Positions 26,483-35,269 of a DNA stretch of 53,768 nt are shown here, in pieces (within the stretch, counting starts at the first letter, position 1; each line of letters begins with the position of its first letter). The DNA lies in assembly GCA_030536295.1 (NCBI GenBank), contig JAUNQH010000001.1:73770-127537 (forward strand). Reading direction: 5' to 3'. The notes under the pieces are model-generated. The model was given only the letters and a program-made list of their open reading frames with translations, did not search any database and was not told the DNA's origin. Origin of the DNA: Clostridia bacterium. GTDB lineage: Bacteria > Bacillota > Clostridia > Christensenellales > Aristaeellaceae. The position numbers and the translations under genes are program-made.

Positions 26483-28936
26483 ATGAGCCGGATCGATATC
26501 AGAACGGCGGAAAAACGTTTTCCGGTGACGCCGGACCTTTACGGACTTTTCTTTGAGGACATCAGTCACGCGGGAGACGGCGGACTGTATCCGGAGATGC
26601 TGAGGAACCGCTCCTTTGAGGATTCGCTGCTGCCGGAAGGCTGCGTATCGCATGACGGCGGAAAGACATTTGTTTCACCGACGGGGTGGATCGACGAGTT
26701 CAACAACGGCGAAGGCATGACGCAGTGGGTGAAGGACAACGGCATTGCACCGACGCCTGTGCCCGCGTGGTACTGCGACCGCGCGGAGATGCGGCTGGAG
26801 ACGGGTGATGTGCTGAACGCGAAACGGAAAGCATCCCTGTTCATCGATTTCGAGGCCGGCGGAAGCATTCGGAACGCGGGATATGCCGGAGTGCCGCAGG
26901 AAAAAGGGAAAAAATATGTTTTCTATATGTTCGCGAAAGCGGAAAACGCCGTACGGCTGCGGTTGACCGCGGAGGAAAACGGGATCGTGTCCGCTTCTGC
27001 CGGGATCACCGTGCTGCCGGGCGGCTGGACCCGCTATGACGCGGAACTGACAGCGAACCTCACGGCCGGGAACGCGGTATTCCGGATCACCTGCCCGGAA
27101 GGGGGAAAGCTCCTGCTGGGATTCACATCCCTGATGCCGGCGGACACTTTCATGGGACACGGGCTCCGGAAGGATCTGGCTGAAAAACTGCGGGATATGA
27201 ATCCGGCTTTCATGCGCTTTCCGGGCGGATGCATCGTGGAAGGCTTTACGATGGATACCGTATGGTATTTCCGCAATACGATCGGTCCCGTATGGGAACG
27301 TCCGTCGCACTGGCTGCTGTGGCATTACAGGACCACCAACGGACTTGGCTTTCATGAGTACCTGCAGCTGTGCGAGGATCTGAATGTGGCGCCGCTGTAT
27401 GTGTGCAACTGCGGTATGACCTGTCAGGGGCGCGGCCCGCGTTACTTTGACGAACGGGAACAGGCGGATATGCTTGAAGATATACTCGGCGCGCTGGAAT
27501 ACGCGCTGGGTCCCGCTGATTCCGGGTGGGGCGCCGTGCGCGCGAAAAACGGGCATGAGGCGCCTTTCAGGCTGGATTATCTGGAGATCGGCAACGAAAA
27601 CTCCGGACCGGAATATGAATGGCGGTACGACATGGTCAGAAATGCCGTGCTCGCGCGCTGGCCGCATCTGAAGATCATCGCGGATGACCGCGGCCGCGCC
27701 CGGAAGCTGGAAACGGATATCGCCGATGATCATTTTTACAATATGCCGGAATTCTTCGCGGAGAATATCACGCTGTATGACCGTTATGACCGGAAGGACG
27801 CGGATGTGTTCGTCGGTGAGTTTTCGGTGAACCAGACCTATGAAGGACAGCTGAGGGCGGCTGTGGCGGAGGCCATGTTCATGCTCGGCTTTGAGCGGAA
27901 CCAGGACAAGGTCAGGCTGGCTTCCTACGCGCCGCTGTTCCAGCATGCACATTACGGTTCATGGTTCCCGAATCTGATCATTTATGACAATTACCGCAGC
28001 TTTGCCATTCCGACATACTACTGCTGGCGGCTGTTCGGCGGCAGCCGGGGAAAGTATGTTGTGGCAAGTGATGAGCAGATCCGGAAACTGCGGTATGATA
28101 TTCACGGCTGGCCGGCGCTGTCCGGCGATGACGGCGTGAGATACAGGCATCCGGTGTGGAACGGCAGGCAGGTGACGCCGACACGGAACATCCTGGCCGG
28201 CTGTGAGAACGGAGATGACGGTGTGATCACCGTGCGCCGCGCAATGGAACCCGGTATGCCGGACTTCCCGTTCAGGGTCTATCCGCTGGTGATGCTGGAG
28301 GAAGGGGACGCGTGCCGCGAAGGCACCTTTGAGACAGACGTGTTCTGCGAAGCGGGGAAGGATATCGCGCTCGGTGTTCTGGTCTCGCCGAAGCCGCTGT
28401 CCTACTATGACAGAACCAACCCGAACCCGTGCGATCCGTGGAGCATGCGCTTTCTGGAGGTCAATCGCTGGCTGATCTCCGGCGGAAGATCATGCCTGGT
28501 GCGCGGAAGCTTCCCGGCGTCCCCGATCTCGGACGAGGTGGATGTGCAGCTGAGGGAGAATGAATGGAACCATCTGAAATATACCGTGGCGGACCATACC
28601 GTGAGGATGGAGGTCAACGGCACGGAGATCGGCTCCGCGCAGCTGCCGGTCTATCCAGCGATGGGCTTTGCGGCGACGGATACGGATGACCGGGTGATCG
28701 TGAAGATCGTCAATTTCGATGATGTGCCTGAACCTGTGGAGATCACGCTGGATCGCGATGTTGAGCCTGACTATGAGGTGCAGCGGATGACCGGCGGCGC
28801 GGAGGACGAAAACAGCCTTGATCGTCCGGAATATGTGCACGATGAAGTGATCGCGCTGACAGGCGCCTCACGCGGATTCACATATGTAGCGCCGGCTCTG
28901 TCCGTGAATGTGCTTTTACTGAACAAAAAACAGTAA
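26483..28936 (+). CDS. Alpha-L-arabinofuranosidase, glycoside hydrolase family 51
   Basis: 817 residues, the long GH51 form. The N-terminal TPDLYGLFFEDISHAGDGG is the family signature. Residues 120-220 look like a carbohydrate-binding-type beta sandwich. The catalytic barrel has acid/base Glu372 in EIGNENSGPEY and nucleophile Glu446 in VFVGEFSV. Residues 590-710 resemble a LamG-like beta sandwich inserted before the C-terminal domain. The enzyme removes arabinofuranosyl side chains from arabinan, arabinoxylan or arabinosylated xyloglucan fragments. No signal peptide. Last gene of the cluster, ending at a strong terminator. Confidence 0.93.
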   Translation: MSRIDIRTAEKRFPVTPDLYGLFFEDISHAGDGGLYPEMLRNRSFEDSLLPEGCVSHDGGKTFVSPTGWIDEFNNGEGMTQWVKDNGIAPTPVPAWYCDRAEMRLETGDVLNAKRKASLFIDFEAGGSIRNAGYAGVPQEKGKKYVFYMFAKAENAVRLRLTAEENGIVSASAGITVLPGGWTRYDAELTANLTAGNAVFRITCPEGGKLLLGFTSLMPADTFMGHGLRKDLAEKLRDMNPAFMRFPGGCIVEGFTMDTVWYFRNTIGPVWERPSHWLLWHYRTTNGLGFHEYLQLCEDLNVAPLYVCNCGMTCQGRGPRYFDEREQADMLEDILGALEYALGPADSGWGAVRAKNGHEAPFRLDYLEIGNENSGPEYEWRYDMVRNAVLARWPHLKIIADDRGRARKLETDIADDHFYNMPEFFAENITLYDRYDRKDADVFVGEFSVNQTYEGQLRAAVAEAMFMLGFERNQDKVRLASYAPLFQHAHYGSWFPNLIIYDNYRSFAIPTYYCWRLFGGSRGKYVVASDEQIRKLRYDIHGWPALSGDDGVRYRHPVWNGRQVTPTRNILAGCENGDDGVITVRRAMEPGMPDFPFRVYPLVMLEEGDACREGTFETDVFCEAGKDIALGVLVSPKPLSYYDRTNPNPCDPWSMRFLEVNRWLISGGRSCLVRGSFPASPISDEVDVQLRENEWNHLKYTVADHTVRMEVNGTEIGSAQLPVYPAMGFAATDTDDRVIVKIVNFDDVPEPVEITLDRDVEPDYEVQRMTGGAEDENSLDRPEYVHDEVIALTGASRGFTYVAPALSVNVLLLNKKQ

Positions 28937-28953
28937 AATGATGCATCCGAAAA

Positions 28954-28988
28954 AACGCCCCCGGATCACATTGATCCGGAGGCGTTTT
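28954..28988. terminator. Bidirectional terminator
   Basis: Arms built on AACGCC..CCGGATCA and TGATCCGG..GGCGTT with loop CAT. It is preceded by A6 and followed by TTTT, and serves GH51 and the converging Gfo/Idh gene. Confidence 0.9.
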
Positions 28989-29018
28989 GACATTGGACGG
29001 GCGAAACAGCGCGGCGTA

Positions 29019-30002
29019 TCATACAGGGTCATCCATGGGATAGACGAGATCCATTTCCCGGCGCATGGCCGTGCAGATCCTTGAGGCTGCCAGTGTTTCA
29101 GACAGCGGTACCGCGGGGGATTCCGTCAACCCCTGCGTAATGCAGCGCGCCGCGTGGTCAAACTCATAATGGTGTCCTTCGTTCTCAGGCGCGAATTCGA
29201 AAACCTGATCATTTTCACCGGAACGATGAAGAATAAACCGGGTGGGATGCCAGAAGTCCCGGATCTCAAGCCAGCCTTTCGAGCCGTAGACGTTCATCGT
29301 CTGCTCAGCTGCCGCGTCCATGCCGCAGAAGAACTGCGCCGTGGCGCCGGAAGGGTAGAGCAGCTGAGCGCTAGTACGCATATCGGCGCCGTTCGGGGCT
29401 TTATGCGTATATGCCGTCATCTTTTCAGGCTCCGGCCCCAGGAACATCATGATCTCCATCAGCGGATAGATGCCGAGATCCAGCAGCGCGCCGCCTGCCA
29501 TGTCCAGCGCGTAGACGCGGTCATTCACATCATATGTGCCCGGGTAGGAAAAATTGCCGCACAGATGGCGCAGCGTGCCGATGGCGCCGCTGTCGGCCAG
29601 TTCCTTTGCCCTGATGTTCGCCGGCATGAAACGTGTCCACATGGCTTCCATCAGGAATACGCCGTTTTCCTTCGCGCAGGCGATCATGGCCGCGGTCTCC
29701 GCGTCATTGACCGCCATCGGTTTTTCGCAGATCACGTGCTTTCCGTGCCGCATCATCATCATGGCGTTGTCAATATGACAGGGATGGGGTGTGGCAATAT
29801 AGACCAGGTCCACATCCGCGCTCTCCGCCATCTCTTCATAACTGCCGTATGAAAGCGGAATACCGAATCTTTCGGCGGCGGCCCGCGCGCGGTCCGCGTT
29901 TCTGGACGCGATCGCCGCCGGAAGGATCTCCCTCGCGTTGGCCATGTCCGCCAAGACACGATCAACGATCCGACCTGTACCGAGAATTCCGAGCCGTACC
30001 AT
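29019..30002 (-). CDS. Gfo/Idh/MocA family NAD(P)-dependent oxidoreductase
   Basis: 327 residues. The nucleotide-binding motif is LGILGTGRIVDRV and the family motif EKPMAVN (EKP) is present. The C-terminal beta-sheet domain contains the substrate-site segment GGALLDLGIYPL. The family oxidises or reduces sugars, inositols and glycosides, some by transient 3-keto sugar formation. Closest in style to the trans-dihydrodiol/glucose-fructose oxidoreductase-like group. GGAGGG precedes the ATG. It follows the GGDEF gene by 32 bp on the same strand and faces the glycosidase cluster, so a role in sugar metabolism is likely. Confidence 0.92.
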   Translation of the reverse strand: MVRLGILGTGRIVDRVLADMANAREILPAAIASRNADRARAAAERFGIPLSYGSYEEMAESADVDLVYIATPHPCHIDNAMMMMRHGKHVICEKPMAVNDAETAAMIACAKENGVFLMEAMWTRFMPANIRAKELADSGAIGTLRHLCGNFSYPGTYDVNDRVYALDMAGGALLDLGIYPLMEIMMFLGPEPEKMTAYTHKAPNGADMRTSAQLLYPSGATAQFFCGMDAAAEQTMNVYGSKGWLEIRDFWHPTRFILHRSGENDQVFEFAPENEGHHYEFDHAARCITQGLTESPAVPLSETLAASRICTAMRREMDLVYPMDDPV

Positions 30003-30034
30003 TACGGATCCCTCCGATCAGCTTTGCAGTTTGT

Positions 30035-31180
30035 TCAGGCGTTCTGTTCATTCTGCGCAGGGGCAGAGGAACGCTTTTCCTCATACATTCTCCGGTCGAC
30101 GCCGCTGAGGAAATCATCGACCGAATCCTTTGCCATATCCAGCGGACAGATACCAACGGAAGCCGAAAGACGGAAGTTCCTGTCCGTTGTTGTGTTGTAT
30201 TCATCCATGCCGCGGCGAATATCCGCGATGCAGCGTTCGATCTGTTCCTTATCCTGTGTGTTGAGCAGGATGATGAATTCATCCCCGGCATAACGGATCA
30301 CGCTGCCAAGCGTGCCGACGGCAGTGCTCATGATCTTCGCGGCCGCGATCAGCGCTTCGTCGCCGGCTTTGTGCCCATATCGGTCATTGATCAGCTTAAA
30401 ACCGTCCAGGTCAAGCATCATCGCGGTAAAGACCACACGTTTCCCGTGATTCCTGCGCTTCAGATAATCCAGATAGAAGCGGCTGAACAGCCCTGTCAGC
30501 TGATCGCGGAAGACCTGCTCGTTCTGCAGACCGATGATCATGCCGGCAACGGATACGGAGATGAACGGCCATATGGCGGAGATACCGTAAAACAGCGATT
30601 GTACGGTCATCCCGATCACGACCGGGACGATGAACAGCCATACGGGGAAGAAACTCAGGATGCCGCCCTCCCTGCGCGCCCGGAGATACAGTATAAACCC
30701 GTCCGCCAGGAAAAAGAAATCCAGCATCAGATACAGCATGAACAAGCCGGTGCGGTGATAAACGTTGCTGTCATCGACCGAGAAAACGAACGGGGTAAAC
30801 AGGTTGACGATGAGCATCACGGTACAGACGGCGCTGATACCGGTCAGCAGGTAAATGTGCGTTTTCGAAACGCGGATGTGCAGATGTATCGAAAGGAACG
30901 AGATCCAGCAGATCCCGGTGACCATGTTCATTTCATACAGCCATGTGTTGGAAGCGATCACCGCGGCCCGGGAGAACGCCCCCGGCTTTCCGTCAAAGAT
31001 GAATGAAGCTGTATCCGCCGCGCATGACAGAAGCACAAAGATGATCAGATACAGCAGCGGACGGTTTTCCGGGGCACGGTTCCGGAATCGCCAGAAGCAT
31101 CCGGCAAGTGTGACGCCTGTCAGGATCACGCCCATCAGATCGGCGATGATGATGGCTGTCAGGTTGATGCCTTCGCTCAC
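30035..31180 (-). CDS. Membrane-bound diguanylate cyclase
   Basis: 381 residues. Six or seven membrane helices fill residues 1-210, followed by a GGDEF domain (about 220-370) with MMLDLDGFKLINDRYGH and the active-site motif RYAGDEFI. AGDEF is a known active variant of GGDEF. The helical part resembles the seven-helix sensor modules found before GGDEF domains in Clostridia. It would make cyclic di-GMP at the membrane in response to an unknown signal. The start is GTG at 31180, ten bases after AAAGGAGG. A promoter lies at 31281-31309. Confidence 0.9.
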   Translation of the reverse strand: MSEGINLTAIIIADLMGVILTGVTLAGCFWRFRNRAPENRPLLYLIIFVLLSCAADTASFIFDGKPGAFSRAAVIASNTWLYEMNMVTGICWISFLSIHLHIRVSKTHIYLLTGISAVCTVMLIVNLFTPFVFSVDDSNVYHRTGLFMLYLMLDFFFLADGFILYLRARREGGILSFFPVWLFIVPVVIGMTVQSLFYGISAIWPFISVSVAGMIIGLQNEQVFRDQLTGLFSRFYLDYLKRRNHGKRVVFTAMMLDLDGFKLINDRYGHKAGDEALIAAAKIMSTAVGTLGSVIRYAGDEFIILLNTQDKEQIERCIADIRRGMDEYNTTTDRNFRLSASVGICPLDMAKDSVDDFLSGVDRRMYEEKRSSAPAQNEQNA

Positions 31181-31280
31181 AGACCGTTCCCCTCCTTTCT
31201 CCGTCCGTTTACTTCATGAAAACCGGGACCACGGCTTCAGCGCGCCGTAAATAACCCTTTTTCTTCTTTAACATAACTGT

Positions 31281-31309
31281 ATTGTATCCAATCGGCATAT
31301 GAAAATCAA
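31281..31309 (-). promoter_or_regulatory. Promoter of the GGDEF / Gfo-Idh unit
   Basis: On the minus strand TTGATT (31304-31309), 17-bp spacer, TACAAT (31281-31286), about 100 bp before the GTG start. Confidence 0.65.
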
Positions 31310-31406
31310 GCAGAAAACTTACATGAATTGATGAAATGTTACGGAATCATGTATCCGATGTGACCCATTTGCCGGACCTGCGGCCGGCCGGGGCAGGATC
31401 AGGCAC

Positions 31407-31434
31407 AAAAAAGGATCCGCGTGACGGCGGATCC
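31407..31434 (-). terminator. Terminator of the nitroreductase-flavin reductase-nucleotidase operon
   Basis: Arms GGATCCGC (31413-31420) and GCGGATCC (31427-31434). On the minus strand the stem is followed by TTTTTT, ten bases after the last stop codon. Confidence 0.88.
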
Positions 31435-31444
31435 GTGATGCTTT

Positions 31445-31987
31445 TTATTCCATGGCGTCAATGACCGAAACGATCTCATCCCAGCTGTGAACGCGGATCA
31501 TTCCGTTGCCTTCAGCGTCATAGTCTTTGTTGTACGGGGCGGTGATCAGTATTTTTTTGTAAGCGCCGCCTTCCAGATTATGCACACCGTCATCGATCAG
31601 CACATCCCCGCGGATCATCTGTTTTTTGGAAGTGATGATGACATGATCCCATGGGATAAAGGGAAAGTATCTGAACAGAACGCCTTCCATTTTTCCTTTG
31701 ATATGCGCGAACTCCGTCGCGGTGACGACATAAACATCGTGTCCTTCATCCATGAAATGCTTCAGCGCTTCCGGTGCGCCGGGCACGGGCCTGATATCGT
31801 CCCAGAAACCGTTTTCACACATGGAATCGAGGATCTGACGCTTGGTGAGACCGGGGTAGGCGCAGACCATATCCCAGTCGGTGACATCGTCAACGGAAGC
31901 GTTTCTGTGATATTTCCTGTTTGTGCTTCTGACCATGGCTTCAAGCAGCAGCTCCATGGTATCGTCCATATCCACAAGGATCGTCAT
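31445..31987 (-). CDS. 5'(3')-deoxyribonucleotidase-like HAD phosphatase
   Basis: 180 residues. HAD motif I is ILVDMDDTMELLLEAM (DMD), motif II is VVTATEF, the motif III Lys is in TSKKQMI, and motif IV is VLIDDGVHNL. The pattern is that of the NT5C group, which removes phosphate from deoxynucleoside monophosphates. DMDDT in place of DMDGV/T is typical. It is the last gene of a three-gene minus-strand unit and may simply be co-transcribed housekeeping. GAGGTG precedes the ATG. Confidence 0.85.
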   Translation of the reverse strand: MTILVDMDDTMELLLEAMVRSTNRKYHRNASVDDVTDWDMVCAYPGLTKRQILDSMCENGFWDDIRPVPGAPEALKHFMDEGHDVYVVTATEFAHIKGKMEGVLFRYFPFIPWDHVIITSKKQMIRGDVLIDDGVHNLEGGAYKKILITAPYNKDYDAEGNGMIRVHSWDEIVSVIDAME

Positions 31988-32021
31988 CTGCGCACCTCAT
32001 ATGAAGATCTGCCGCGCGGGC

Positions 32022-32522
32022 TCATCGATTCACATAGCAGGCGATGATCTCGCCGATGTACATGGTATGGAAATCACCGTCGGCATAAAATTTCGCCCGG
32101 ACATCCTCCGGCATATCCTCCATACGGATATCATCCTGATAGATCTTTCTGCAGACCAGCACACACTTGCTTTCCTCAAAACCGGGCTGCCCTTCCAGCA
32201 TAACGGGATGAAGACCTGCCGCGGCGATCTTGTCGCCGTCACGGCCGGACGCGGTGCCCAGATACCCCAGCTCTTTTTTATGTCCTTCAAACAGGGATAC
32301 GGTGAAAAGATCCTGCGCGTCGACGAATTCTTTTGTATAACGGGACTGACGGATATATACGGTGACCGCTTCCCGGTTCCAGATCTCGCCCATCGCGCCC
32401 CAGCTGGCGGTCATTGTGTTGATGCTGCCGTCCGGTTTGGCGGCGGTGATCAGCATCCAGTTTTTGTTGATCTCCGTAAATACATTCTGCTTCAGATCAT
32501 AAACGGATGTTTTGATGAACAT
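32022..32522 (-). CDS. Flavin reductase-like (FMN-binding split barrel) protein
   Basis: 166 residues. Segments NWMLITAAKPDGSINTMTASWGAMGEIW and AVTVYIRQSRYTKEFVDAQDLFTVSL are typical of the flavin reductase-like split-barrel family (HpaC/flavoredoxin group), which binds FMN and reduces it or passes electrons. The start is placed at ATG 32522, preceded by AAAGGCGGTGAT, because the conserved fold begins there; longer starts lie inside the nitroreductase gene. It follows the nitroreductase by 13 bp, and the pair of flavoproteins is probably co-expressed. Confidence 0.88.
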   Translation of the reverse strand: MFIKTSVYDLKQNVFTEINKNWMLITAAKPDGSINTMTASWGAMGEIWNREAVTVYIRQSRYTKEFVDAQDLFTVSLFEGHKKELGYLGTASGRDGDKIAAAGLHPVMLEGQPGFEESKCVLVCRKIYQDDIRMEDMPEDVRAKFYADGDFHTMYIGEIIACYVNR

Positions 32523-32535
32523 TGTATCACCGCCT

Positions 32536-33054
32536 TTACCTGATCCAGTATACATAGTTTTCTTTCCGGGGCAGAGGTTTCCGGTCCTTGCCGGCGGCAA
32601 AGCCGAGCACACAGTGGCCGATGCCTTCATAGTCGCCTTCGATGCCGAGATCCTTCAGGATCTGCCGGCCTTCATCGGTGTTGAATTCTTCCCTGGCGCG
32701 GTGGATCCAGCAGGAACCGAGCCCGGCCTCGTGCGCGGCGAGCATCAGCTGCTGCATGACGCAGGAACCGTCATAGAGATACGTCGGTATGCTGCGGTCG
32801 GCCAATACGATCAGGACGACCGGCGCACCGTAGAACGGGTCTGAATTCGCGCCCATAACGGCGGCGTTCATGGCGCTGAGCCTGTCACGCATGGTTCTAT
32901 TGGTAACGGCGATGATCACGGGCGACTGTTTGCCCATGCCTGTGGCGGCATAGGTTCCGGCTTTCACCACGCGTCCGATCAGCTCCTCGGAAGGCATTTC
33001 ATCGGTATAGGCGCGGCAGGAACGGCGCTCCAGCAGATTGGTGTATGCATCCAT
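32536..33054 (-). CDS. Nitroreductase family protein
   Basis: 172 residues. The N-terminal LLERRSCRAYTDEMPSEELI binds the FMN phosphate. The C-terminal GLGSCWIHRAREEF and IGHCVLGFAAG complete the site. The family reduces nitroaromatics, quinones or flavins with NAD(P)H. ATG 33054 follows AAAAGGAG by seven bases. It opens the operon with the flavin reductase-like and nucleotidase genes. A candidate -10 (TACAAT on the minus strand, 33158-33163) stands about 100 bp upstream with only a weak -35. Confidence 0.92.
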   Translation of the reverse strand: MDAYTNLLERRSCRAYTDEMPSEELIGRVVKAGTYAATGMGKQSPVIIAVTNRTMRDRLSAMNAAVMGANSDPFYGAPVVLIVLADRSIPTYLYDGSCVMQQLMLAAHEAGLGSCWIHRAREEFNTDEGRQILKDLGIEGDYEGIGHCVLGFAAGKDRKPLPRKENYVYWIR

Positions 33055-33287
33055 GGTCAATTCTCCTTTTCTTTGCAGGTCGTGTGTGTATGGAAAACGT
33101 GGCCGGACGGATCCCGCGGCCGGGCGCGGCGCGTATCCGTTCGGACCCTTTTGGGAAATTGTACCATATGCGGGCAAAAACCGCCAGCATCATTTCATCG
33201 GGGATACAGCATAAAGATCTTCGGCAACAGACAAACTGACGCAACCAAACATAACATCGATTTGATATGTATGCAAACCGCAGTTGA

Positions 33288-33316
33288 TTGACGCAAATGA
33301 GGCGCAATGTTAAAAT
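33288..33316 (+). promoter_or_regulatory. Promoter of the ABC-2 exporter operon
   Basis: TTGACG (33288-33293), 17-bp spacer, TAAAAT (33311-33316). The word TGACGCAA occurs at 33237-33244 and again over the -35 box at 33289-33296, with GGCGCAA at 33301, possibly a regulator site. Confidence 0.75.
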
Positions 33317-33347
33317 AACGGCGCCAATCAAATCGCCGGAGGTATCT

Positions 33348-34070
33348 ATGAGCATCGCGGAGATCCGAAATCTTTGCAAGCATTATCCGTCCTTTCAGCT
33401 GCGGGATGTATCGTTCTGCATTGAGAAGGGTAGAATAACGGGTTTTATCGGCCGGAACGGCGCGGGCAAGACGACAACGATCGGATCCATGCTGAATCTG
33501 GTGCATCCGGACGGCGGAGAGGTCCTGTTTTTCGGCAGACCGCTGCAGGGCAATGAAAATGAGATCAAGCAGATGATCGGCTATTCGACGGGAACGGTCA
33601 ACTGGTATCCGCGGAAAAAACTCCGCGACATCGTCAGTGTTGTGAAAAGATTCTACAACAGCTGGGACGAGGAGACCTACTGCAGATATCTCCGCCTTTT
33701 CGGGCTGGATGAAAACAAGACGCCGCGGGAAATGTCGGAAGGGATGAAAGTGAAGTGCAACCTACTGCTGGCCCTTTCGCACCGGGCGGAGATACTGATC
33801 CTTGATGAGCCGACGAGCGGGCTGGACCCATTCTCCCGCGACGAGCTTCTGGATATCTTCCTGAAGCTGAAGGGTGAAGGCATGGCGGTGTTTTTCTCAA
33901 CGCACATCATTTCCGACATAGAGAAGTGCGCGGATGACATTGTGTACATATCGGGAGGCAGGATCGCCGCCGCGATGATGAAGACAGCCTTTGAACAGGA
34001 ATATTCTGAACCCGGGGAAACGCTTGAACAGACATTCCTGCGGCTTGAAAGAGGTGAGAAGGATGCGTGA
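33348..34070 (+). CDS. ABC transporter ATP-binding protein, ABC-2 exporter type
   Basis: 240 residues. Walker A is GRNGAGKTT and Walker B is EILILDEPTSGLDP. The signature motif reads MSEGMKVK in place of LSGGQ, a form seen in the YtrB/BcrA-like branch of Gram-positive exporters. It would power the membrane protein encoded by the next gene, which overlaps it by 8 bp. ATG 33348 follows GGAGG by six bases. These pairs often export peptides or give resistance to cell-wall antibiotics and are usually controlled by a small local regulator; here an XRE-AbrB protein follows. Confidence 0.93.
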   Translation: MSIAEIRNLCKHYPSFQLRDVSFCIEKGRITGFIGRNGAGKTTTIGSMLNLVHPDGGEVLFFGRPLQGNENEIKQMIGYSTGTVNWYPRKKLRDIVSVVKRFYNSWDEETYCRYLRLFGLDENKTPREMSEGMKVKCNLLLALSHRAEILILDEPTSGLDPFSRDELLDIFLKLKGEGMAVFFSTHIISDIEKCADDIVYISGGRIAAAMMKTAFEQEYSEPGETLEQTFLRLERGEKDA

Positions 34071-34716
34071 TATCCTGCGGAAGGAGATGCGGCTCAGCGC
34101 GTCCCTGCTGTCTTATCTGTTTATTCTTTTCGGCTTCATGTTTCTGTTGCCGGGTTATCCTGTGCTATGCGGCGTGTTTTTTGTGACGCTGGGTATTTTT
34201 CAGAGCTTTCAGAACGCGCGGGAAGCAAACGATATCGTTTTTTCCGCGCTGCTGCCCATCGCAAAGCGAGATGTTGTAAAGGGCAAGTATCTTTTTACCT
34301 GCTTTATCGAGCTTTGCGCGGCTGTGCTGATGGCCATCGCCGTTATTCTGCGCATGACGGTGCTTAAGGATGCCGCGCCGTACCGCGATAACGCGCTGAT
34401 GAACGCCAACTTGTTTGCGCTCGGCATGGCGTTCGTATGCTTCAGCGTTTTCAATCTGGTCTTTGTGGGCGGTTTCTTCAAAACAGCGTATCAGTTCGCA
34501 CGGCCGTTTGTTTTCTATATCATCGTCGTTTTTGTGCTGATCGGCATCGCGGAGGCGCTGCATCATTTTCCGGGTCTTGAATGCCTGAATGCTTTCGGAA
34601 CGGAGCATCTTGCCTTACAGCTCCTGCTCCTTGCCGGCGGGGTCGTGACCTGGCCGGCTGTCACATTCCTTTCATACAAAAAGGCATGCGCGCGCTTCGA
34701 AAAGCTCGATCTGTAA
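34063..34716 (+). CDS. ABC-2 type membrane protein
   Basis: 217 residues with about six hydrophobic segments (first SLLSYLFILFGFMFLLPGY). The charged loop ALLPIAKRDVVKGKYLFTCF is characteristic of small ABC-2 permeases that pair with YtrB-like ATPases. It starts at ATG 34063 with GAGGTGAGAAGG upstream and overlaps the ATPase gene by 8 bp, so translation is coupled. Substrate unknown. Confidence 0.88.
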   Translation: MRDILRKEMRLSASLLSYLFILFGFMFLLPGYPVLCGVFFVTLGIFQSFQNAREANDIVFSALLPIAKRDVVKGKYLFTCFIELCAAVLMAIAVILRMTVLKDAAPYRDNALMNANLFALGMAFVCFSVFNLVFVGGFFKTAYQFARPFVFYIIVVFVLIGIAEALHHFPGLECLNAFGTEHLALQLLLLAGGVVTWPAVTFLSYKKACARFEKLDL

Positions 34717-34733
34717 AGAAGGACGGGAAAACC

Positions 34734-35177
34734 ATGCTGAAGGATAATCTTGTCATGCTCAGAACCATGAACGGTTTCTCACAGGAGGAGATCGCGGGAA
34801 GGATCGGCATCTCCCGTCAGGCATACGCGAAATGGGAGCGCGGCGCGACCGTGCCGGATATCATCCGCTGCTCCGCGCTCGCGCAGGTATACGGCGTCAG
34901 CATCGACAGCCTGCTCAAAACGGAAAGCGCGGATGGGATCGGCATCATTCCGCCGGCACAGAACGGGAAGCATATCTGGGGTTCGGTTGCCGTGGGCGAC
35001 AGGGGCCAGATCGTGATCCCGAAGGAGGCGCGGGACAAGTTCGGTATTACCGGCGGAACGCGTCTGATTGTACTCGGTGATGAACGGGAGGGCATCGCGC
35101 TGATCCCGGCAGCGATATTTGAGGAACATATGAAAACGATCATGAAGATAGCCTCGGTGCAGAGAGAAAATGAGTGA
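34734..35177 (+). CDS. XRE helix-turn-helix fused to AbrB/SpoVT DNA-binding domain
   Basis: 147 residues. Residues 1-62 are an XRE-type HTH (FSQEEIAGRIGISRQAYAKWERGATVPDI). Residues 78-125 are an AbrB/MazE-type swapped-hairpin domain (GDRGQIVIPKEARDKFGITGGTRLIVLGDE). Both parts bind DNA in their families. It lies 17 bp after the exporter permease gene, so it probably regulates this operon, perhaps through the TGACGCAA repeats near the promoter (inference). ATG 34734 has AAGGACGGG upstream. Confidence 0.88.
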   Translation: MLKDNLVMLRTMNGFSQEEIAGRIGISRQAYAKWERGATVPDIIRCSALAQVYGVSIDSLLKTESADGIGIIPPAQNGKHIWGSVAVGDRGQIVIPKEARDKFGITGGTRLIVLGDEREGIALIPAAIFEEHMKTIMKIASVQRENE

Positions 35178-35269
35178 CGATCCGTTTCTGACGGCACGCC
35201 GCGGATCGCCGGATGAAGGAAAACGCGGCAGGATAACGGTTTCGATAATAGCGTATGCGGGAGTAAGTC

